This document shows, piece after piece, positions 45,357 to 54,198 of a stretch of 64,000 nucleotides of DNA. The translations under genes and the position numbers were made by a program. Each line of letters begins with the position of its first letter. Positions within the stretch are counted from its first letter, which is position 1. The notes under the pieces were generated by a model that had not been told where the DNA came from, made no database searches, and saw nothing but the letters and a program-made list of their open reading frames with translations. Location of the stretch: contig CAMZAX010000004.1 in NCBI GenBank assembly GCA_947304355.1, positions 1 to 64,000 of the forward strand, read 5' to 3'. The DNA comes from an uncultured Selenomonadales bacterium (GTDB lineage Bacteria; Bacillota; Negativicutes; Selenomonadales; Selenomonadaceae).

Positions 45357-46540
45357 ACATTATCGCGGAGCCGTTGACGTTTGATTTTGAGCCGTCGGAA
45401 ATTTGGACGCACAAGCCTCCCAAGCGCGGCGACCACATTCGAGTTAAGCGCATGAGCGGGCTTTATTATCACCACGGCATTTTCGTTTCGGACGGCGAAG
45501 TGATTCACTTCACGGGCGACGACGATGACAGCGTTCTTGACTGGTCGAAAGCGCACGTTATCAAGACCGATTTGCAACAATTCCTGCGCGGCGGCGACGT
45601 TGAGGTTAAAGAGTACAGCGACACGGAACTTGCCGACCTTTACCCCGTCGAAGGGATTGTCAGCTACGCGCGGACGTGCTTGGGCGACGACGGCTACAAT
45701 CTGATTTTCAACAACTGCGAGCACTTCGCCAACGCCTGCACGCTGGGCAAGTATCGCAGTCGGCAAGTCGAAAATTTTTTCGGAGGTAAAACCATGGGCT
45801 TATGGGGTTCGATAAAAAGTTTCTTCGGATTCGGTTCGTCGTCTAGTCGTTCATCGAGCAGCTACAGCTACAATTACGAGCCGGATAAAGTAAAAATCGC
45901 GGAGATTGAGCGCGATACGAAATTAAAGCTTGCAGACAAGGAGGCGGAGCGGATTGAACTCATGCGCGACGCACAACTTGAGCTGATTGAGGCACAAACG
46001 CGTAGTCAGTTGGCAATCGAAGAGGCGCGAGCACGCGGCATGACGGCGGCAGCGCAACAATTTATTGCCTTGCAGACGAAATTGACGGAACTTGCCGAAA
46101 AACGCATACAGATAATCGAAAAGTGTTCGTTACCGATTGTCCACGAAATTGAAAGTTTTTACGACGAAGTTGGCGATAAAATATCGGCGTCGAATGACGA
46201 ATACAACACAAAAAAATTGCCCCAACTGCTTGCGATTTTGAGGCAATACGAAAAAGATACGCCCGAACACGAAATATTTTTCGCGCAGATTCAGGAAGAC
46301 CGAGCGCGGCAAGGAAAATTCATCGAACAGCAAATGTTGCGAGTCAGCGAGCGACAAAACATCGTCCTGCAAAGTTTTCTGTCGACAAAGGAAAAAATTT
46401 TGGAGCAAACGGGACAAATCACGCAACAAATCGCCGAAGGTTATTTAAAGCGTCCGAATGAAAATCTTTTGCCGCAAGGTTCGGCGTCATTGCCGGCACT
46501 GCCGAACGCGGAGCCAAAGCAACTGCCGCCCGCCGAATGA
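45353..46540 (+). CDS. LRAT-like (NlpC/P60-superfamily) domain protein with C-terminal coiled coil
   Basis: GDHIRVKRMSGLYYHHGIFVSDGEVIHFTG...NLIFNNCEHFANACTLGKYRS; start codon overlaps upstream stop (ATGA). Confidence 0.8.
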   Translation: MNIIAEPLTFDFEPSEIWTHKPPKRGDHIRVKRMSGLYYHHGIFVSDGEVIHFTGDDDDSVLDWSKAHVIKTDLQQFLRGGDVEVKEYSDTELADLYPVEGIVSYARTCLGDDGYNLIFNNCEHFANACTLGKYRSRQVENFFGGKTMGLWGSIKSFFGFGSSSSRSSSSYSYNYEPDKVKIAEIERDTKLKLADKEAERIELMRDAQLELIEAQTRSQLAIEEARARGMTAAAQQFIALQTKLTELAEKRIQIIEKCSLPIVHEIESFYDEVGDKISASNDEYNTKKLPQLLAILRQYEKDTPEHEIFFAQIQEDRARQGKFIEQQMLRVSERQNIVLQSFLSTKEKILEQTGQITQQIAEGYLKRPNENLLPQGSASLPALPNAEPKQLPPAE

Positions 46541-46552
46541 GGCGGTTTTTTT
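46524..46552 (+). terminator. Terminator overlapping end of LRAT-like gene
   Basis: CCGCCCGCCGAATGAGGCGGTTTTTTT. Confidence 0.7.
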
Positions 46553-46886
46553 ATGCAAAGTACTGCTGATAAACGACGACGCCGAACAGGATTATCGCGA
46601 GAATCATTGCGGTGTAGCCCGTGCGCTCCAGCCACAGGTCTTGCTTTTCGGTGAAGTTGTAATGCCGCCGCGCGTAGGTCGTCGACAGCGACACGAGCAA
46701 CGCCACGTACAGCCCGCGATTGAGTGCCGTGAAGTTTGCCCAGCCGAAAATCAGGAAGACGATTGTCAGCGCAAGCACGCCGATTAACAGATAATCCTTG
46801 CCGACTTTTTCGGGCTTTTTATTTTCGGGCTCAGCCGGTTTCTTGGGCTGAATTTTTTTTGCGATTTTTCTGGACTGTCGCGCCAT
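46551..46886 (-). CDS. Small two-TM hypothetical membrane protein
   Basis: DYLLIGVLALTIVFLIFGWANF...YTAMILAIILFGVVVYQQYFA. Confidence 0.65.
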   Translation of the reverse strand: MARQSRKIAKKIQPKKPAEPENKKPEKVGKDYLLIGVLALTIVFLIFGWANFTALNRGLYVALLVSLSTTYARRHYNFTEKQDLWLERTGYTAMILAIILFGVVVYQQYFA

Positions 46887-46944
46887 GACGATTCCCCTTT
46901 GGAAAAAATTTGTTGTTGCAGTTTATCAAAGGCGACGTCTTCGG

Positions 46945-47481
46945 TCAAGGCGACGACACTTCGGGCGCGGCGAAAATTTTAAAGCTCAGCGCGCAGGAAA
47001 TGACATTGCCGCCCGAACTTTCCGCCGAAAAACTTTCCAACACCGTCAGGCGTTCGCCGTCGAGTGTCGCGCGAATGAAATTCAGCAACGCGACATAATC
47101 CGCCTCCAAGCGGACGTTGATGACCTGCGCGGCGATTTTGTCGTCGGCAGTCTCGTTGCCCGCCTGCACCGAAATGATTTGCGCCCGCGCAGATTCAGCC
47201 GCCCGATAAAGCCCGCTGATGAATTCGTCCTGCGAAAGCGTCGGCGGCAAAAAATTTCGCATGTCGTCGAGCTGAAGTGCTTTTGCCTCGGCGAACGCTG
47301 TCAAATCGCCGTGGCGCGCCTTGAGCGTTGAAATTTCTCGTTCGACTTCGCGCAGCCGCCGCGTCTCCAATTCCATGCCGGCTATTTCTCTTTGCGTCAT
47401 CTCGTAAAAAAATTGATACCACACGACGAATATCAGCGCACATATCGCCAACGTCAGCGGCAGAAAAAATTTCTCGCGCAT
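46945..47481 (-). CDS. PilO/GspM-like single-TM coiled-coil protein
   Basis: N-term TM, coiled coil RRLREVEREISTLKARHGDL, then ferredoxin-like region NVRLEADYVALLNFIRATLDGERLTVLESFS. Confidence 0.6.
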   Translation of the reverse strand: MREKFFLPLTLAICALIFVVWYQFFYEMTQREIAGMELETRRLREVEREISTLKARHGDLTAFAEAKALQLDDMRNFLPPTLSQDEFISGLYRAAESARAQIISVQAGNETADDKIAAQVINVRLEADYVALLNFIRATLDGERLTVLESFSAESSGGNVISCALSFKIFAAPEVSSP

Positions 47482-47532
47482 GATTCAAAGCTCCGCAAAC
47501 CAAAACGAGGAATCGGGCGAAAAATTTTTCAT

Positions 47533-47560
47533 TCCCAATTCCTCATTCCTAATTCCTAAT
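47533..47560. repeat. Heptamer array TCCCAAT TCCTCAT TCCTAAT TCCTAAT
   Basis: Intergenic downstream of rpsR. Confidence 0.85.
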
Positions 47561-47566
47561 TGCTTT

Positions 47567-47797
47567 TTAGTCGGCAGTGAACGGCAAGAGCGCAATGTTG
47601 CGGGCGCGTTTGATGGCGATCGTAACTTGACGCTGATGCTTGGCGCAGTTGCCGGAAATGCGACGCGGCAGAATCTTTCCGCGTTCGGTGGTGAAGCGGC
47701 GCAACTTGGCCGCGTCTTTGTAGTCTATTCTTTCGATTTTGTCGACGCAGAACGCGCAAACTTTCCTGCGCGGGCGACGACCTCTTTCTCTGCGCAT
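47567..47797 (-). CDS. rpsR: 30S ribosomal protein S18
   Basis: [64 protein letters not shown]. Confidence 0.97.
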   Translation of the reverse strand: MRRERGRRPRRKVCAFCVDKIERIDYKDAAKLRRFTTERGKILPRRISGNCAKHQRQVTIAIKRARNIALLPFTAD

Positions 47798-47815
47798 ATT
47801 AATCCTCCTGTGGAA

Positions 47816-48301
47816 TCAGAACGGCGTATCTTCGGGGTCAATGGGCTCGCCGCCGAAATCGTCGTAATCTTTTTTGGGCGGCGCGGGCTCGCGGTTGCGC
47901 GAATAGTTGCCGCCCGAATAATCGTCAGCGGGCTTGGAATAGCCGCCGTCGTTTGCAGGTCTTGAATAATTGCCGCCGCCGTCGCCGTCGCGTTTGCCGC
48001 CGGCGAATTCGATGTTATCAACAACAACGTCGACAGTATTGATTTTCACGCCGTCCTTGTTTTCGTAAGAACCCGTTTGCAAGCGACCTTCGACAAGGAC
48101 GCGTGTACCTCTAAGCATGTAGCGTCCGCAAAATTCGGCGGTCTTTTCCCACGCGACAAGGTTGAAAAAATCCACGGCGTCTTTGTCCTTGCTGAATTGA
48201 CGACGAACCGCAATGCCCATTCGTGCGAAAGCTTTGCCGCTTTGCGTGTAGCGGACTTCGGTGTCACGCGTGAGGTTGCCGGAAAGAAAAACTTTGTTCA
48301 T
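47816..48301 (-). CDS. ssb: Single-stranded DNA-binding protein
   Basis: MNKVFLSGNLTRDTEVRYTQSGKAFARMGIAVRR...; acidic tip PIDPEDTPF. Confidence 0.96.
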   Translation of the reverse strand: MNKVFLSGNLTRDTEVRYTQSGKAFARMGIAVRRQFSKDKDAVDFFNLVAWEKTAEFCGRYMLRGTRVLVEGRLQTGSYENKDGVKINTVDVVVDNIEFAGGKRDGDGGGNYSRPANDGGYSKPADDYSGGNYSRNREPAPPKKDYDDFGGEPIDPEDTPF

Positions 48302-48597
48302 TCTTTGGCCTCTTTCTCGTCGGAACGAACGATCATGTGCTTAAGAATTTCGTCCGTGATTTTCATGACGCGGTCGCATTCGGCAACGCAGGCGGGCTCG
48401 CATGTCACGTAGAACAGCACGTAGAAGCCCTCGGACTCCTTTTTGATGTCGTAGGCAAGGCGACGCTTACCCCAGCGGTCTTCCTTGGTGATAGTACCGC
48501 CGTTCGCCGCAATGAGTTTCGCGAACTTGTCGATAACGGCGTCGGTTGCCTCCTCTTCCATGGAGCGAATAATGAAGATAACTTCGTACTTCCTCAA
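48298..48597 (-). CDS. rpsF: 30S ribosomal protein S6 (TTG start proposed)
   Basis: (M)RKYEVIFIIRSMEEEATDAVIDKFAKLI; TTG at 48597 has correctly spaced GGAGG; track start GTG 48606 overlaps the SD. Confidence 0.93.
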   Translation of the reverse strand: MRKYEVIFIIRSMEEEATDAVIDKFAKLIAANGGTITKEDRWGKRRLAYDIKKESEGFYVLFYVTCEPACVAECDRVMKITDEILKHMIVRSDEKEAKE

Positions 48598-48606
48598 CTT
48601 TTGCAC

Positions 48607-48660
48607 CTCCCTTTGGTCTTCGGCTCGCTTGCGACGAGCAGAGAGTTTAATAACAAGCTT
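48607..48660 (-). promoter_or_regulatory. Candidate S6:S18 autoregulatory leader of rpsF operon
   Basis: Minus-strand leader CTCTCTGCTCGTCGCAAGCGAGCCGAAGACCAAAGGGAGG with GCTCG-loop-CGAGC stem and CCGAAG segment, position consistent with known S6:S18 motif. Confidence 0.45.
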
Positions 48661-48671
48661 AACGGGCAGGA

Positions 48672-48700
48672 ATTATATCACCGAAATTTTTTCAAGGCAA
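48672..48700 (-). promoter_or_regulatory. rpsF promoter: TTGCCT-17 nt-TATAAT (minus strand)
   Basis: -35 complement at 48695-48700, -10 complement at 48672-48677. Confidence 0.65.
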
Positions 48701-48782
48701 GCCGTCAGAAAAATTTGTTCGCGCTTGCCCGCAACGGCGTTTCATGTTAAATTAAGTCAAAGCTTTGATTGGAGGAATCAGC

Positions 48783-49649
48783 ATGGCGACAATTCAAAAC
48801 AACTACACCAGTTACATCAACGGCACAGACTCCGCCGACTTGATTTATAACTACGTGCCGGCGTACATTCACGGGCGCGACGGCGACGACCAAATCGCCA
48901 ACGCCGCGCAGACTGCCGCGATAAACGGCGACGACGACAGAGACGCCATTGTCAACTACGCCGCAAATTCAATGGTCTACATGGAGGGCGGCGAGGACAA
49001 CGACTACGTGGCAAACATGGGCAGCGGCACCGCCACGCTTTACGGCGGCTACGACGTGGACTACTATACCGAAGACAACGACATCTTGGTAGGCAGTCCC
49101 TACGCCACGGACGTTTTCGTTGTCGGCGAGTATTGCGGCTACGACGTGATTCAGAATTACAATTACAACGACGTCATCCTTTGCGCCACGACGAGCGGCT
49201 ATCCGCCTGTGCCTTACGTTTACGGCTCCGACGTTATCATTCAGGGCTACGGCATGACGGTCGTTGTGCAGGGCGCGGCTTACACGCCGTTCAATTTCGG
49301 CTACATGAACGCTTACGGCAACATTCAATTCGACGCGGCGCAGGACGGCAACCTTTGGGGCACGCGCGGTGTCGTCGCCACCGCCGGCGCGGACGAATTG
49401 TTTGCGGGCAGATTCGACGGCAACGAGATGATTTTCGGCGCGGCGCAGGACGATACGATTAATCTTTACGACGCGACGCTTGCAGACATCGTTGCGACCT
49501 CCGTTAATGAAAATGCCGTTTCCGTGACGTTCAACACGGGCGAAACCGCGATTGTCGCGACGACTGAAAATCTTTCCCCGACGTTCAAGTTGGGAAGCGG
49601 CGAAAGTTACATTTACAATCGCGAGGCGGGTTCTTGGCAACAAAAATAA
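48783..49649 (+). CDS. RTX/hemolysin-type Ca-binding-repeat-like protein
   Basis: INGTDSADLIYNYVPAYIHGRDGDDQIANAAQTAAINGDDDRDAIVNYAANSMVYMEGGEDNDYVANMGSGTATLYGG; RBS GGAGGAATCAGC before ATG 48783. Confidence 0.75.
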   Translation: MATIQNNYTSYINGTDSADLIYNYVPAYIHGRDGDDQIANAAQTAAINGDDDRDAIVNYAANSMVYMEGGEDNDYVANMGSGTATLYGGYDVDYYTEDNDILVGSPYATDVFVVGEYCGYDVIQNYNYNDVILCATTSGYPPVPYVYGSDVIIQGYGMTVVVQGAAYTPFNFGYMNAYGNIQFDAAQDGNLWGTRGVVATAGADELFAGRFDGNEMIFGAAQDDTINLYDATLADIVATSVNENAVSVTFNTGETAIVATTENLSPTFKLGSGESYIYNREAGSWQQK

Positions 49650-49650
49650 T

Positions 49651-52600
49651 TTAAGTTTCGTTCGTTCGTTCCAGCCCGCGCAGGTAGAAATCAAGCGCGT
49701 TGCCGTGAAAAGTATTGCAATAATCGTCGTCCAGCGCAAAGATGTCGCGCAATTCGGGGGCGACGATTTTTTTGTCCGTCACGAAGGCTCTTACCCACGC
49801 GTCGACGAAATTTTTATCGACGGGCACGCGCAGGAGTATGTCGCCGAAAATTTCCGCCACGTCCGCGCAAAAATCCTTAATGCCGTCGTGAATTTCGCTG
49901 ATTTCCTTGAAATATTTTTGTCCGGGTTCGGGCTCGCCGAAGACGGGTTTACCCGCCGCGTCGAAGTGTTTAAGCTGAGCGTCGGGCGCAGTCAAAATCG
50001 TCTCGAACAGCAACTGATAGCGATAGACGGCGGATTTCGTCTTGCCGTAGTCGTCATTTTCGGTGAAGCAGCCGCGCATCCTTTCGCCCGCCGCGTCGCC
50101 GAAACGATTTGTCGCGCTCGTGGCAAAATAGTAGCCCGTGAAGATTTTCCCCGTCAATTCCTGCAAATAAAATTGAATTGTGCCCGAATAACCCATGTCG
50201 ACGACGCCGATTTTATCAAAATTCCCGCCGAGGCTCGCGATATATTTTTCGTAATTGTTGCGCTCCATTTCGGCGTGATTAAGGATTTTTGACGCGTTGT
50301 CGTCGATAATTTTATTGGCGACGGTTTCATAATCGGTCGTGGAAAATAAATTCGGCAAAATGATTTTTTCGTCGCCGCCGAGTTCCATGCCGAAACGTTC
50401 GCGGAAAAGTTTTCGTTGCGTGCCGTCAAATCGGAGCTTGATTAATTCCTTTGCGTCGTTGATGTTGCGAATTGACGCGACGGTCACCGCGCGCCGCGAC
50501 GCCAAAAAATATTCGGACGGCAACGGCTCGATTTTCAGCAAGTCCGCCACGAATTTATACAGCGGTTGCAAAAAATATCCGTCGCGTGCCAAAAATAAAA
50601 TTCGTTCGACGCCGTCAGCCCGTGTCCGTTGAATCAGCCACAAAATAAACGTCAACAGCGGCGCACCGTACAGCCAATAGCCCAATTCGCGGAAAGTTTT
50701 TATGATTAATCGATTCGTGCCGTCGGTCAGCGCGGCTTGCAGGCGGAACGGGCTTTGAAATTTTTTCGCAAGCACCATTCCGAAGCAAATTCCCGCGTAA
50801 AGTGATATTTTCCCGCCGATTTGCTCCAAAAACGACCGCCCGAACGGGATTTGCGAAAATAAATTCACCGCGCTCATAATGTGATAAATTCCGAATTTCC
50901 TGTCGCCGGGCAGTTGTAAATCGCTTGTCTCGTTGTCGCCAACGTGCACGATTTTCGGTTGCGAATTGTAGCCGTCGTTCGCCAACTGATCCCAAATCGC
51001 CGCCGTGTCCTTACGCAAGCCCGTTTCGCTCGAAATCAACAGCTTGTCGTAGCCCGCGACGCCGCATTTGTTCAACAGCCGCTTAACGTCGGGCGTCTGC
51101 ATGTACATATCGGAAATCAGCCAAATTTCGCGTCCGCGCTTGTGAATTTCGTTAAACCAATTAATCATATCTTGACGCGGCAAAATTAATTTTAATTCGG
51201 TCTCAATCTCCAGTTCACGGATTTTTTTGCAAGTGTCGTCGTCCAAGCCGCTTATTTCGCCGAAATTTTTATAAATCTCGTCAAGCGTCACGTCGCCGAC
51301 GGTTTTATTTTGGCGTGCGCGATTTTCCGCGTCGATTCGCATTTTCGGGAAATTAAATTCGCGTCCGAGCAAATCTTCAACTTTAAATCGAATAATTTCG
51401 TTGACAAGCGCGGGTTTTGCGACAAATCTCATCAACAGCGTGTCGAAAATATCAAAGGAAACAATTTCGCCCTGCGCGAGCAGCCAGAGCAATTCGGGTT
51501 CGCCGCCGTTGCGCGTGTCGAAATATTGCCAAAGATTTTTTCCGCCGATATTCACCGAGTACGAATCGTCTTCGGGATTGAATTCGTAAAAATTCATGCC
51601 TTCGGTCTGCGCGGCGAGCAAAATCGACCGCTCAAAGGCGTGCGCGATCGTGCCGTCGTTTTGACCCAATTCGGGCGGAAAATCCTCAAATTTCAAGTCC
51701 AACGCAAAAAATTTCTGCAACGCTTGACGCCGAGCCCAAAACATCGTTCCTGCGGGAAAATCAAAATACTCCGTGCGATTCGGCGCAATGCGGGCGCGAT
51801 TTAACAGCATTTGCCCGACGGCGCGATTCGACATCCACGTAAAGGCGGCGTAGGGCACATTGGCGGCAGGACGCGGATAAATCACGCCGACGCGCTCATC
51901 ATCGGCGAAGGCGCGGAAAATTTTTCTGATTCGTTCGGGCGTGCCCAACAACGCGTCGAATAAATAATTTCGCCAATTTTGCTGTTCGGAGCCCGTGTAA
52001 AGTGATTTTTTCGAGTGAATGTGCGCAATAAAATCATATTCGGGCAATAAATCGCCGAAACCCGCCAAAAAAGGCGCAACGTCACGCCCGCGATTGGGCA
52101 CGACACGCACGACGCATTTTTCGACGGTCGGGATTTTTTTGAACGCGGCGCGCACTTTATCAGCCGCCGTTTCGTCGACGACCGAAATCAGCGCGTCGAA
52201 GGCAAAGGGCATATTCGCGCAGTACGTCGCCATTTCGTCAAGCAAGTCCAGGTAAAAAATGTGCGCCTGCACCGCGATTTTTCCCGGCTGCGAAAATAAT
52301 TCTTCCGCGAAAAAATTTCCCTCGGTCGCCTCCAAATTCGGGCGCGTCGCCTGTCCGGTGCTGATTTGCCAATTTTTGTAGCGTTGCGTGTTCTTCAGCA
52401 ACGGCGCAAATCGCGTGTAAAATTTATTTTTCAGTTCGGTTTTTTTGTCGTCGTCGAGCGGCAAAGCCTTGTACAAAAGCCGTCCCGCCGCAAGTGCTTT
52501 GTCCTTGGAATCGTAATTCAGCCACTGCCGAAACGCCCGAAACGGCTCGGTCATTTTCCACGAATTGGAATTCAACAGCGAGTCAATAAATTGCGCGAGA

Positions 52601-54198
52601 CGTTGATTTTCTGCCTGCAGATTTGCGTTTTGCGCATTTAAATTGTCGATTTGCACATTTAAGTTGTCGTTCTGCGTATGCAAGTCGGCAATTTGCGCGT
52701 CGCGGTCTTCGATGTGATGTTGCAGGTCGTTATTTTTTGCCAAAAGTTTTTCGTTGCGTTCTTCGAGTTGTTTACCCGTCGATATGAAATTTTTTACGGT
52801 TTGCTCAAGAATTGCGGGATAATTCGCCTCCAATTCGCCGAAAACCTCAAAAGTCACGTCGCCCGACAAATTTTCTACATCGAAAACAAATTGCGGATCG
52901 GCATTCCAAAAGCGGCAGAACCCGTCGACAACCGCACCCGCGTTGCTCCGGAACGTCTTAAGGTCGACGCCGTTAATCGTGACGCGTTTGAGCTTGACGG
53001 AAACAAAATCGCTTGCGGGGTCGAAGCGCAGGTATCGCGCGGGGCTTTCGAGCGTGAAGGCGATTTTTCCGTAAAATCTTTTCGACGCGTCGACGCTGAT
53101 AATTTTGTCGGCAACCTTCGACAACGCGCCGCCGTCGCTGACAAAAATTTCCGAATGTAACATGCCGAGCTTTTGCGCCAAGTTGAATACGTCGACAGTG
53201 CCGCCGTCGCGCAGGAAAGCTTTTTCGTCGTAATCGTACAGCGTTTTAATTTCGGCGGCATTGGCGGGCGAGTTTAGCAAATCTTTCAGCAATTCGAGCC
53301 CGACGAGTTGGAACGGCGAAATTTTTTTCTCCAAGCAGATTTTCGCGAAGGCAAACCGCCGATTAATTTGCCCGTCGACGACGAATTTCGCGGCTTCGGG
53401 GAAAACTTCCAAGAAAAATTTGTTGTCCGTGAAGTTGTAAATAAATTCCCGCGCGATGAAAAAGAATTCCAAGTCCGCGCGAATCAATCGGTCGAAAGTC
53501 GTCGCCGAAGTGTTTTCCTGCCGTTCGCGGCGCAAACGGAATTGCGTCAGCCGTTCGGGCAAAATAAAAAGCTCCGCGTGAAAACACAGCCGAATCCACA
53601 TCAGATAATCGGGCAACTGCCAAAAGCCGTGCACCTCAAGCAGACGAAATTTTTCGTAAGCCTCGCGCCTGAGCATCGCCGACGGGTGGCAAAGGCAGTT
53701 CGCGTTGTAGAAAAAATAATTCAGCCACTCCGCGCGCGTGCGATTCGGTTGGTCGAAAACATTTTCGTAAAAGTCGCCGTGCTCCAACGCGTGAACGTTG
53801 CCGCTCTCGTCGACGAAATCAACCCAAGTGAAACACGCCGCGCAATTCGGATTGGCGTCGAGGAACGCAACTTGCCGCGCCAGCTTTTCGGGCGTCCAAA
53901 GGTCGTCGGAATGGTGCACCGCAATGTACTTGCCCCGCGCAGATTGAATCGCGTCGCGAATCGCAATGACGGGGCCGCGATTTTCCTCGTACAGGAAAAA
54001 TTTTATGCGCGGGTCGTCGAAGCCTTTGATAACGTCGCGGCTGTTGTCGGTCGAGCCGTCGTCGATTATCAAAAGCTCAAAGTCCGCGAACGTCTGATTC
54101 AGCACGCTCTCAATCGCCGCCGCCACGTATGCCGCATGATTGTAACTCGTCAAAATCACGCTGACCGTCGGAGATTTTTTAGTTCGAGCCATCAACAT
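49651..54198 (-). CDS. 1515-aa multidomain surface-glycan protein: GT2 glycosyltransferase + coiled coil + RgpF-like rhamnan synthesis domain + HAD-like domain
   Basis: VSVILTSYNHAAYVAAAIESVLNQTFADFELLIIDDGSTDNS; YDFIAHIHSKKSLYTGSEQQNWRNYLFDALLGT; VSFDIFDTLLMRFVAKP...LISDMYMQTPDVKRLLNKCG...HVGDNETSDLQLP. Confidence 0.88.
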   Translation of the reverse strand: MLMARTKKSPTVSVILTSYNHAAYVAAAIESVLNQTFADFELLIIDDGSTDNSRDVIKGFDDPRIKFFLYEENRGPVIAIRDAIQSARGKYIAVHHSDDLWTPEKLARQVAFLDANPNCAACFTWVDFVDESGNVHALEHGDFYENVFDQPNRTRAEWLNYFFYNANCLCHPSAMLRREAYEKFRLLEVHGFWQLPDYLMWIRLCFHAELFILPERLTQFRLRRERQENTSATTFDRLIRADLEFFFIAREFIYNFTDNKFFLEVFPEAAKFVVDGQINRRFAFAKICLEKKISPFQLVGLELLKDLLNSPANAAEIKTLYDYDEKAFLRDGGTVDVFNLAQKLGMLHSEIFVSDGGALSKVADKIISVDASKRFYGKIAFTLESPARYLRFDPASDFVSVKLKRVTINGVDLKTFRSNAGAVVDGFCRFWNADPQFVFDVENLSGDVTFEVFGELEANYPAILEQTVKNFISTGKQLEERNEKLLAKNNDLQHHIEDRDAQIADLHTQNDNLNVQIDNLNAQNANLQAENQRLAQFIDSLLNSNSWKMTEPFRAFRQWLNYDSKDKALAAGRLLYKALPLDDDKKTELKNKFYTRFAPLLKNTQRYKNWQISTGQATRPNLEATEGNFFAEELFSQPGKIAVQAHIFYLDLLDEMATYCANMPFAFDALISVVDETAADKVRAAFKKIPTVEKCVVRVVPNRGRDVAPFLAGFGDLLPEYDFIAHIHSKKSLYTGSEQQNWRNYLFDALLGTPERIRKIFRAFADDERVGVIYPRPAANVPYAAFTWMSNRAVGQMLLNRARIAPNRTEYFDFPAGTMFWARRQALQKFFALDLKFEDFPPELGQNDGTIAHAFERSILLAAQTEGMNFYEFNPEDDSYSVNIGGKNLWQYFDTRNGGEPELLWLLAQGEIVSFDIFDTLLMRFVAKPALVNEIIRFKVEDLLGREFNFPKMRIDAENRARQNKTVGDVTLDEIYKNFGEISGLDDDTCKKIRELEIETELKLILPRQDMINWFNEIHKRGREIWLISDMYMQTPDVKRLLNKCGVAGYDKLLISSETGLRKDTAAIWDQLANDGYNSQPKIVHVGDNETSDLQLPGDRKFGIYHIMSAVNLFSQIPFGRSFLEQIGGKISLYAGICFGMVLAKKFQSPFRLQAALTDGTNRLIIKTFRELGYWLYGAPLLTFILWLIQRTRADGVERILFLARDGYFLQPLYKFVADLLKIEPLPSEYFLASRRAVTVASIRNINDAKELIKLRFDGTQRKLFRERFGMELGGDEKIILPNLFSTTDYETVANKIIDDNASKILNHAEMERNNYEKYIASLGGNFDKIGVVDMGYSGTIQFYLQELTGKIFTGYYFATSATNRFGDAAGERMRGCFTENDDYGKTKSAVYRYQLLFETILTAPDAQLKHFDAAGKPVFGEPEPGQKYFKEISEIHDGIKDFCADVAEIFGDILLRVPVDKNFVDAWVRAFVTDKKIVAPELRDIFALDDDYCNTFHGNALDFYLRGLERTNET

